NCBI GenBank assembly: GCA_963813555.1
Contig: CAWEZX010000002.1
Coordinates: forward strand, 186,001-250,000
Reading direction: 5' to 3'
Source: Roseiarcus sp963813555
GTDB taxonomy: Bacteria > Pseudomonadota > Alphaproteobacteria > Rhizobiales > Beijerinckiaceae
DNA length: 64,000 bases
Made by a program: the position numbers and the translations under genes. The notes beneath the pieces were generated by a model, which saw only the letters and a program-made list of their open reading frames with translations, had not been told where the DNA came from and did no database searches. This document shows, one piece after another, positions 56,603-64,000 of the stretch (its first letter is position 1; the number at the start of each line of letters is the position of its first letter).

Positions 56603-57669
56603 CTAAGCAGAAATTCGTGGCTTGGCCAACGGATTGGGGATGCGCTCGCGGTTGAGATCAATGACGGCGTGATGGATGGCCTGGTCGAGCGCGTCGGCGT
56701 CGGTGAAGGTCTGGTGGGCGAGGTGATGGGCTTTAAGATCGCGCCAGACCGGCTCGATGTCGTTGAGTTCGGGGGTGTATTTCGGCAGCCATTCGACGGT
56801 GAGCCAGTGCGCGCGGGCGGCCAGGGCGGCGAGCGAGCGTTTGCTGGTGTGGATCGGACCATTGTCCTCGACCAGCACGACCGGCTTGGCCTGTCGCCCG
56901 GGCTGCGGTCCAAAGAGACGGTCGAGTTGCTCCAGATGGGCGATGAAATCGCCGCTGCGCTTGGTCGGGCTGGTATGGACGATGAGTTGGCGCGTGAGGT
57001 GATCGAGCGACCCCAGCATCGCGACCTTCTTGGCCTGCCCCGGCGCCGGCACACGCAAGTCCGCCCCCGACTTCGCCCAGGCGCGGGCGAGATAGGGATG
57101 GGTCAGCGCCTCGCTCTCATCGCCGTAGAGAAGAACGATGTCGCCCGCTTCGGCCTGCTGTTTGCGCAGTTGCAGGCGCAGCCCCACCCGTTCCACCTCG
57201 CTTTCCGTCTGACGTCCCTTCAGCGTGTGCCGGGGCCGCCGCCAGCGGAACTTTTTTTTCGCAAGGCCTTGGACAGTTGCGAACGGCTGATGCGCACGCC
57301 CTCGCGCGCTTCGATCTCGGCGCGAAGGCGGGGGATCGTCCAGTTGCGCCGGTCGGCCACAGGTTCTTCCAGCAACGGGGTGGCGACGCGCATGGCGGCT
57401 TCACTCTTCACTGGAGGCGGGCCCGGCGCGATGCTGGTCTTCAGCGCTGCCACACCGCCGGCGGTGAAGTCGCTGCGCCACAGCCGAACCGTATCTTCGC
57501 GCACGCCAAACGCCTCCGCGATCCTGGAGCTGGTCCAACCAGCCAGCGTCAAAAGCACGGCGCGGGCGCGGTCCGCCTCGCCGCGATCGCGCGAACCGGC
57601 AACAGCCAAGAGGCCGGCGCGTTGTTCATCGCTCGCCATAATCGGAGACTTTCTCGCCATGTCATACAC
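56603..57669 (-). CDS. IS630-family transposase (orfA/orfB joined by A8 slippery site)
   Basis: OrfA (57669-57220) is an HTH domain (RARAVLLTLAGWTSSRIAEA, then FGVREDTVRLWRSDF). A -1 slip at eight A residues (57252-57259) joins it to orfB: KKKFRW, then the DDE catalytic domain with the first Asp in LLYGDESEA, the second in LVEDNGPIHTSK, and Glu in PELNDIEPVW. Such slippage is normal for this family. OrfB runs to the very tip of the element, and its TAG stop is completed by the duplicated TA plus a flanking base. The product would be about 350 aa; it looks complete. Confidence 0.88.
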
Positions 57670-57736
57670 CTTGCGAATCGGCGCAGGCAGCCAACCGCAA
57701 AAAACCTATCCGTTGGTTAGCCAAACGGAATCTGCT
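56606..57736 (-). mobile_element. IS630-family insertion sequence
   Basis: A 1131-bp element flanked by the TA target duplication (56604-56605 and 57737-57738). Imperfect terminal inverted repeats begin AGCAGAAATTCG at the left and AGCAGATTCCG at the right on the opposite strand, followed by similar GGCT..CCAACGGAT blocks. It encodes one frameshift-dependent DDE transposase on the minus strand and lies inside an SMP-30-like gene. Confidence 0.9.
57252..57259 (-). other. A8 slippery sequence in IS630 transposase
   Basis: On the minus strand the frame reads CGA AAA AAA AGT. Re-reading one A gives CGA AAA AAA AAG TTC and opens the DDE domain. Homopolymer A8 supports either programmed -1 ribosomal frameshifting or transcriptional slippage to make the fusion transposase. 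Confidence 0.75.
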
Positions 57737-57808
57737 TAGTTGCGACCAGCAAGGGCGGAGATGTGATCGTTTCCGTCGATCTTGAAATCGAAAATGCAGG
57801 GCGGACAC

Positions 57809-59307
57809 ATGACGCCGCTGATTGAGACCCGAAAAGTGACTAGGGAATATCGGGGCGTCCCAGCGATCAAGGAGGTCGACTTCGACCTCGCGCGCGGCGA
57901 GATCCATGCATTGGTCGGCGAGAACGGAGCCGGCAAGTCCACACTGACAAAAATCCTTGCGGGGGTCACGCAGCCGACCAGCGGGCAAATGTTCGTCGAT
58001 GGCGAGCCGACCGTTTATCGAACGCCCGCAGAGGCCCTGCGCCATGGCGTGAACTTGGTGTTCCAGGAAAACAGCCTGGTCCCGTCGATGACGGTCGCGC
58101 AGAATCTTTACCTTGCCGAAGCCAAGTTCTTCAATCGGTTGCGCGGAATCTATATCGCTGCGCAGCAGTTTCTCGCTTCGCTGAACTTTAACGTGGATCC
58201 TTGGGCCACGGTCGCCACGCTCGGAGCAGCCAAGAAACAGATGGTCGAGATCGCCCGGGCGGTGCACCACAACGCGCGAGTGATCGTATTCGACGAACCG
58301 ACAGCGTCGTTGACGCCAGAGGAGAAACATCACTTTTTCTCTCTCGTCCGGCGTCTCAAGGAGCGCGGCGTTTCGATCATCTTCATCTCGCACGCGCTCG
58401 AGGAAGCCCCGGAGCTTTCCGACCGGATCACCATCATGCGAGACGGCGAACGCGTCGTCACGGACGTCACCTCGACCTTCGATCGCGATCGCATCATTCG
58501 AGCGATGGTGGGCCGGTCGCTCGGACACGTTATACGATCGTCGCGGCGGCGGGGGGATGCGCAAGCTGAGCGATAAAGTCCTGAGCGTTCAGAACTTGTC
58601 GCTCGGCAAAATGGTTCGCAACACGTCGTTTACGATCTACGCTGGCCAGATCACGGGAATTTTCGGGCTGATAGGCTCAGGCCGCACCGAAACCGCGAAG
58701 ATCGTATCGGGCGTACTGAAGAGGAACTTCTTCCATGGCGGCGAAGTCTGCCTTGGCGGCCGATCGGTGCGAGACCGCGTTCCTCGACCGGCGGTGCGGG
58801 ACGGCGTCGTCTACGTCACCGAGGACCGCAAGATCGAGGGCTTCTTCGAGACGATGTCTATCGCTGAAAATCTCTATGTCGGGAATCTTGCAGCAACGAA
58901 CAAAGGCGGCTTCGTCGTCAACCTCAGAGAGATGCAAGCCCTCGCCGCTGCCTGCAGCCGACAGCTCAACGTCAAGGCTATCGACAATAACGCACGCGTC
59001 ATCGAACTATCAGGCGGCAATCAACAGAAAGTGGTGATCGCCAAGTCGCTGGTGCAGAAACCAAAACTGATCATTTTCGATGAGCCGAACTCTGGGGCGT
59101 CGACGTAGGTGCTATCGCCGAAATCCACGAACTCATCCATCGGCTCGCGGAAGGCGGTTTGGCGGTGATCGTCATCTCGTCTTATCTGCCTGAGGTGTTG
59201 AACCTGTTCGATCGCATCCTGGTCTCGCAGCGTGGGCGCATCGTCGAGGAATTCTCGCCGAACGAGGCCACCGAAGAACGCATCATGTTCGCCGCGGTGC
59301 ATTGAAA
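57809..59307 (+). pseudogene. Sugar ABC transporter ATP-binding protein (RbsA-like, two ATPase domains), two frameshifts
   Basis: Start MTPLIETRKVTREYRG at 57809. Domain 1 has Walker A GENGAGKST, signature-like LGAAKKQMVEIARA and Walker B VIVFDEPTASLT. Near 58555 (G-run) one extra base ends the phase; the next opens MRKLSDKVLSVQNLSLG and domain 2 with degenerate Walker A GLIGSGRTET, signature ELSGGNQQKVVIAKSL and IIFDEPNSG. A further shift at about 59095 resumes GVDVGAIAEIHELIHRLAEG and stops at 59307. Length over all phases (~500 aa) equals RbsA. Without repair the transporter lacks its engine. Confidence 0.82.
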
Positions 59308-59382
59308 GTCTCGGCAGGGCTTGCCACTATTCCGCGCGGATCTTGCGCGCATCGTCGTCATCGACGTTCGTCGGATTCGGCC

Positions 59383-59865
59383 TCAAGAGTTTAGCGGCGG
59401 CAGCGGCAGGGCAGTCTTGTACTTCACTTGCTTCAAAGCGAAGCTCGAGCGGATCTGCGCGACGCCGGGTATCTTGGTCAACTGGTCGACAATAAACCGC
59501 TCAAGGGCCGGAACGTCCTTCACGACCACGCGGATCAGATAATCCGATTCCCCCGTCATCAGATAACATTCCATGACTTCCGGATAGCGATGCATCGCCG
59601 ACTCGAAGGCGGCGAGAGCCATTTCGACCTGCTTCTCGAGGCTGATCTGAATGAAGACGCTGACCCCGAGCCCAACCTTCAAGGGGTTCAGGAGCGTAAC
59701 GTAACGGCTGATCCGCCCCGCAGCCTCCAGGGCACGGACGCGCGCCAGGCAAGGCGACGGCGAGAGATTCACCCGAGCCGCCAATTCAACATTGCTCAGC
59801 TTGGCGTTTTCCTGCAATTCCCGCAGAATCTTGAAGTCCGTCGCATCCATTTCCGTTCTGAGCAT
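59383..59865 (-). CDS. Lrp/AsnC-family transcriptional regulator
   Basis: A 160-aa regulator. The N-terminal HTH (MDATDFKILRELQENAKLSN, ELAARVNLSPSPCLARVRAL) is followed by the RAM/AsnC ligand domain (VSVFIQISLEKQVEMALAAF, VMECYLMTGESDYLIRVVVK). Starts at 59865 (MLRTEM) or 59850 (MDATDF) are both plausible; the upstream extension to 59952 is not. Family members respond to amino acids. It is divergent from the pyruvate dehydrogenase E1 gene with a ~120-bp shared intergenic region, so that gene is its likely target. Confidence 0.88.
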   Translation of the reverse strand: MLRTEMDATDFKILRELQENAKLSNVELAARVNLSPSPCLARVRALEAAGRISRYVTLLNPLKVGLGVSVFIQISLEKQVEMALAAFESAMHRYPEVMECYLMTGESDYLIRVVVKDVPALERFIVDQLTKIPGVAQIRSSFALKQVKYKTALPLPPLNS

Positions 59866-59972
59866 AATCGCCCTTCGAGACGCCGGGCTACAGCAGAACA
59901 TGCCGCGAATAGCTAGAACTGACAGCATATTTGGTCGGTCGTGCGGGCGCAATCGCGCTAGAGTGAATGACA

Positions 59973-59987
59973 GGAGCGGTACGCTCC
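59973..59987 (+). promoter_or_regulatory. Hairpin covering the aceE ribosome-binding site
   Basis: GGAGCG-GTA-CGCTCC is a perfect 6-bp stem with a 3-nt loop that includes the AGGAG Shine-Dalgarno element and ends one base before the ATG at 59989. If formed it would hide the ribosome-binding site. It could also simply be a spacer coincidence. Confidence 0.35.
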
Positions 59988-59988
59988 G

Positions 59989-62707
59989 ATGGCGCCCTTC
60001 GAGGGAATGATCGTGTCGACGGCGGGTTCAGTCTCCTTGCATGCGCTCGACGATAGCGACGCGGAGGAAACACGCGAATGGCTCGAGGCGCTTGCCTCGG
60101 TTGTGCGCAGCGCGGGCGCGGAGCGCGGCTGTTTTCTGATGCGGCGGCTCGAGGAGGAGGCGCGCAACCTGGGACTCGCCGGTGCTAGCCAGGCTTTTTC
60201 CGCCTATCGCAATACAATTCCACTCGAAAGGCAGGGCGCCTTCCCAGGCCATTTGGAGATCGAGGAGCGAAACACTGCGATCCTGCGCTGGAATGCGCTC
60301 GCCATGGTCTTGCGGGCGAACAAGGCTCACGGAGATCTGGGCGGACACATCGCCAGCTACGCATCGGCGGCGGAAATTTTCGAGGTCGGTTTCAACCACT
60401 TTTTTCGTGGCCCGCTGGCGGAGCAGGGCGCCGATCTGGTCTATTTTCAGCCGCATTCCGCACCGGGCGTGTACGCCCGCGCGTTTCTCGAAGGCCGTTT
60501 GAGCGAGGAGGCGCTCGCCAACTATCGGCAGGAGATCGCGAGGGGCGGCCTTGGCCTGTGTTCCTATCCCCACCCCTGGTTGATGCCGGAATTCTGGCAG
60601 TTTCCGACCGGTTCGATGGGCATTGGTCCGATCAACGCCATCTATCAGGCGAGGTTCATGCGCTATATCGAACATCGTGGGCTTGCAAAGACAGCCGAAC
60701 GCCGTGTCTGGGGCGTCTTTGGCGATGGCGAAATGGATGAGCCGGAATCGATCGGCGCCCTGACGCTCGCCGCACGCGAAAAACTCGACAACCTCACCTT
60801 CATCATCAATTGCAATTTGCAGCGCCTGGACGGCCCGGTGCGCGGCAACAGCCAGATCATTCCGGAACTCGAAGTCGCTGTTCGCCGGCGCCGGATGGAA
60901 CGTCATCAAGGTGCTGTGGGGATCGGACTGGGATTTGCTCTTCGCCCGCGACGTCAACCACGCGCTGCTGTGCAAGTTCGCCGAGACGGTGGATGGAAAA
61001 TATCAGACGCTGGGCGCAAAGGACGGAGCTTATAATCTCGCGCACTTCTTTCACGAGGATCCGCAATTGCGCGCGCTCGTCGAGCACATGAGCGACAGCG
61101 AGATCCACGCCCTGAAACGCGGCGGTCATGATGTTCGAAAACTCTACGCCGCTTTCGCCGCCGCGCAGTCTCACGCCGGCGCGCCTACTGTGATTCTGGC
61201 GAAGACCAAGAAGGGATACGGGATGGGCAGCGCGGGCAAGTCACGCATGACTGCCCATCAGACCAAGAAGATCGATATCGACAGCCTTACGGCCTTTCGC
61301 GATCGTTTTCGCCTGCCGCTCCGCGACGACGATCTCGAGCGGCTCAATTTCTATCGCCCGGCGGCAGACAGCCCGGAAATGGCCTATCTGCGCGAACGGC
61401 GCGCAGCTCTTGGCGGTTATCTGCCAAGCCGGCGGCGCACGGCACCCGCCGCCCTCGCGCCGCCGCCACTGGCCGACTATGCGTCGTTCGCCCTCCACGC
61501 GGACGACAAGCAGATGTCGACGACCATGGCCGCAGTTCGGCTCATCGGCAACTTGCTGAAAGATAAGACCCTCGGGCCTCACGTCGTGCCGATCGTGGCC
61601 GACGAGGCGCGCACCTTCGGCATGGCGAACCTGTTCCGCCAGGTCGGTATCTATTCGCCCTTCGGGCAGCTTTACGAGCCGGAAGACGCAGGGTCGATGC
61701 TTTTTTACCGGGAAGCCGAGAACGGGCAGATCCTCGAAGAGGGCATCACCGAGGCGGGAGCGCTCTCGTCGTGGACAGCGGCGGCAACGTCCTACAGTGT
61801 TCACGGGACGCCGTCGTTGCCATTCTATATTTTCTATTCGATGTTCGGTTTCCAGCGGGTCGGCGATCTGATTTGGGCCGCCGCAGATCAACGCGCTCGA
61901 GGGTTCCTCCTTGGCGCCACTGCCGGCCGAACCACGCTCGGCGGCGAGGGCCTCCAGCACCAGGATGGTCAAAGCCACGTGGCTGCGGCGGCCGTCCCCA
62001 ACTGCAGGGCGTATGATCCCTCTTTCGCGGGCGAACTCGCCGCGATCATCGACTATGGCGCTCGTCAAATGCTGGAAGCTCAAGAAGACGTCTTTTATTA
62101 TATTACGATTGGCAACGAGAATTACGCGCAACCGACTTTGCCCGGCGGGGCCGCCGAAAGCGTCATTAAGGGAATGTATCGTTTCGGCGGTCATTCGTTG
62201 AAGGAAGCGAGCGCGGGCAAGGTCCGGCTGATCGGTTCGGGCGCGATCCTGCCCGAGGTGATCGCCGCCGGAGAGCTGCTCGCCAGGGACTGGAGCGTCG
62301 AGAGTGAGATCTGGAGCGTGACGAGCTTCAGCGAACTGGCGCGCGAGGCGCGGGAGGCCGAGCGCTGGAACCGCTTGCACCCCCGGGAGACGGCGCGCCG
62401 CTCCCATGTCGAACTGTGCCTCGCTGGGAGCCAGCCGGTGATCGCGGCGACGGACTATGTGCGCGCGTATCCGCAGCTCGTTGCCGCCTATGTCGACGCG
62501 CGCTTTGTGACGCTGGGAACGGACGGCTTCGGTCGCAGCGACACTCGCGCCGCGCTGCGCCGCTTCTTCGAGGTCGATCGGTGGCACGTCGCGCTCGCGG
62601 CATTGCATGCTCTGGCGATTGAGGGGACTTTGGAGCGCGACGCGCCGACGGCTGCGATTGCGCGATACGGCCTCGACGCAGAGGCTCCCGCGCCTTGGTT
62701 GATCTGA
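59989..62707 (+). pseudogene. aceE: Pyruvate dehydrogenase E1 component, homodimeric AceE type, one frameshift
   Basis: Total length ~905 aa matches AceE (about 890). Residues to IIPELE contain RNTIPLERQGAFPGHLEIEE and the ThDP motif GDGEMDEPESIGALTLAARE...NLTFIINCNLQRLDGPV. One extra base near 60870 shifts the phase; SLFAGAGWNVIKVLWGSDWD to the C-terminus (TDGFGRSDTRAALRRFFEVD) continues without further lesions. The enzyme decarboxylates pyruvate and feeds a dihydrolipoyl acetyltransferase, but no E2 or E3 gene is adjacent. Rhizobia normally use the heterotetrameric E1, so this may be an acquired or specialised paralogue. The single indel may be a sequencing error. Confidence 0.85.
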
Positions 62708-62748
62708 CGGTCTTCACCCGGTCCCACCGTCTCTCAGGGATTTTGGAA

Positions 62749-64000
62749 CCTAGCCCGCATTTCTCACGCGGGCAGACCATTTTCCGGTTGTTCTGGCTCG
62801 ATTTGAAGGTCGGACTGATGTGGGCGTGACGGTGGGTGGCGCGGGCGCGCGGCGACTTTCGCGATGGCGGATGTGTCTCCGGTGGGCCGATGGGTTTTTG
62901 CCGCGCATTTTTGCGCCGCGGCGGCGCGCGTCAGGCTGGCCAGGCGCGCGCCGCGGCGAGCCTTGCCGCGGCGAGGCGCCACTCCTGGGCGTTTGGGCAG
63001 GCTGAAGCGAAGGCGATCCTGACGCGCCGGGCGCTGATTTTGACGAGCGCGCCAAGCTTCAGCAGTTTCAGGCGGATCGTGCCGCAGGTCGCGCTGGCGA
63101 ACGGCGTGTGGGCCAGGCCGATGCGGCGCATCGCGCACAAGAGCGCATAGGCCATCGAGGCGAACCACAGCCGAAGCTGATTGGCGCGCATGGTGGCTGT
63201 CGAGGTGCGGTCGGCGAAGAGATCGCCCTGGCGCTCCTTGATCCGGTTCTCCATCTCGCCGCGCGCGCAATAGAGCCTTTCGTCAAGCGGCCTGGCGCGC
63301 CAGGCGTCGGCCTTCAGCGAGGTCACGAGAAAGCGCGGATTGGCCTCGCCCTGCGTCCATTCGGCCTTGCCGACCACCCGGCGCCGGCGCGACCAGCTGT
63401 CCTTCGTCGACCATTCGAAGTCGCGAAACGCCCGCGCCGGCCGGCCCTCGTTCGCCTGCGACATCGCCCGCGCCTCGCTCAAGGCGTCGGCGATGCGCGC
63501 CTCCAGCCGCGCGTTGCGCGCCAGGCCGAACACGTAGTCGACCGCGTTGGCCTCGCACCAGGCCATCAGGCCGTCGCGGGCGAAGCCGGAGTCGGCGCGC
63601 AGCACGATCCTCACCCGCGGCCAGCGCGCCCGGATCTGCTCGATGATGCGCGCCATCTCTTCCTGCGCCCCGGCGCTGCCGTCGATGTTCGAGCGCCGCA
63701 GCTTGGCGGCCAGAAGATGGCGGCCGCAGAAAACATAAAGCGGCAGGTGGCAATAGCAGGCGTAATCGCCGTGAAAGAACCGCCCCTCCTGATCGCCGTG
63801 CAGCGGATCGTCGGTCGCATCCAGGTCGAGCACGATCTGACGCGGCGCCTTGGCGTGCGCGTCGAGAAACAGATCGACCAACAGCCGCTCGATCGCCGCT
63901 TCGTCGTGGCTGATCTTGTGATAGCGCGGCCTCTTGCCCGCGCCCGGCGCATGCTCCAGCCGGTTCAATGGGCTCTTGCCCGCCAGGGGCGAGGGCTCAT
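62749..64000 (-). mobile_element. IS1380-family insertion sequence, partial
   Basis: An IS1380-type transposase gene runs off the right edge. The left tip is placed at CCTAGCCCGCATTTCTCACG (from 62749), which looks like the terminal repeat of this family. About 180 bp of non-coding 3' sequence with a GC-rich inverted segment separate it from the transposase stop. It lies 42 bp after aceE. Confidence 0.75.
62931..64000 (-). CDS. IS1380-family transposase, partial at N-terminus
   Basis: The visible ~355 residues form a DDE transposase. The first catalytic Asp lies in LDLDATDDPLHGDQEGRFFH, the second in RADSGFARDGLM, and the Glu in the C-terminal YCARGEMENRIKERQGDLF segment. The phase is open through the right edge (LAGKSPLNRLEHA), so the start is outside the window. 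No frameshift is seen. Elsewhere, loss of a neighbour's end is not evident, as aceE stops before the element. Confidence 0.9.
   Translation of the reverse strand, partial: EPSPLAGKSPLNRLEHAPGAGKRPRYHKISHDEAAIERLLVDLFLDAHAKAPRQIVLDLDATDDPLHGDQEGRFFHGDYACYCHLPLYVFCGRHLLAAKLRRSNIDGSAGAQEEMARIIEQIRARWPRVRIVLRADSGFARDGLMAWCEANAVDYVFGLARNARLEARIADALSEARAMSQANEGRPARAFRDFEWSTKDSWSRRRRVVGKAEWTQGEANPRFLVTSLKADAWRARPLDERLYCARGEMENRIKERQGDLFADRTSTATMRANQLRLWFASMAYALLCAMRRIGLAHTPFASATCGTIRLKLLKLGALVKISARRVRIAFASACPNAQEWRLAAARLAAARAWPA

Larger units (their letters stand above)
55574..57825 (+). pseudogene. SMP-30/gluconolactonase-like protein interrupted by IS630 element
   Basis: A TTG at 55574 overlaps the previous stop. 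The product has propeller-type segments (VACLAAQGGSLAVGLENGQV, NGDVIVAESWRSQLIRLR) up to TRHGVTSCADLGASL, where an IS630 element is inserted at a TA. Removing 56606-57736 plus one TA gives GASL-VATSKGGDVIVSVDLE and a stop at 57823-57825, a normal ending for this family, overlapping the ATPase start by 17 bp. The gene was therefore intact (about 373 aa) before insertion. It probably acts on a sugar lactone related to the imported solute (inference). Confidence 0.8.

Overview
The window comes from a high-GC alphaproteobacterium, most likely of the order Hyphomicrobiales (rhizobia/Beijerinckiaceae-type). I infer this from the porins (signal peptide then ADLP, as in alphaproteobacterial porins), the RutR-controlled pyrimidine operon, the AidB, TreXYZ and SMP-30 gene types, and the codon usage. 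No rRNA, tRNA or CRISPR array was seen.

Layout. 0-11 kb is a metabolic mix: a frameshifted pyruvate:quinone oxidoreductase (poxB) divergent from an intact acetolactate synthase, an alpha/beta hydrolase, a metallo-beta-lactamase/rhodanese protein, a class C serine hydrolase, an NlpC/P60 peptidase, a DUF4242-adenylate cyclase and aidB. 11-19.8 kb holds a compact reductive pyrimidine catabolism operon on the minus strand: carbamoyl amidohydrolase, dihydropyrimidinase, ABC ATPase, two permeases and an NMT1-type binding protein. It diverges from a rutR homologue, and a textbook RutR palindrome lies between them. 20-31 kb has an outer-membrane protein, a Cys-rich duplicated protein and a tripartite RND efflux operon (OMF, HlyD, HAE1 pump) behind its own OmpR-type two-component system. 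31-37.5 kb has two porins, one of them frameshifted, and an outer-membrane protein gene split by an IS200-type element. 37.5-45 kb is intact: a HAD dehalogenase-like protein and the glycogen-to-trehalose set treZ-treY and treX/glgX.

45.5-59.3 kb is a decaying accessory block. It contains a PPOX-family protein, C-terminal scraps of an arylsulfatase and a 2-hydroxyacid dehydrogenase, a LysR regulator, a D-lactate/glycolate-type FAD oxidase, an SDR, and a sugar-type ABC importer locus with two SMP-30-type beta-propeller modules, one fused to a permease. Almost every gene here carries one to three single-base frameshifts, and the second SMP-30 gene is split by an IS630 element. Removing that element plus one TA restores its reading frame exactly. 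59.4-64 kb has an Lrp/AsnC regulator divergent from a homodimeric-type pyruvate dehydrogenase E1 (one frameshift), then the end of an IS1380-family element that runs out of the window.

The intact operons describe an organism that scavenges pyrimidines, makes trehalose from glycogen and exports toxic compounds. The sugar/lactone uptake block looks as if it is being lost through indels and IS insertions, though sequencing indels cannot be excluded from the sequence alone.
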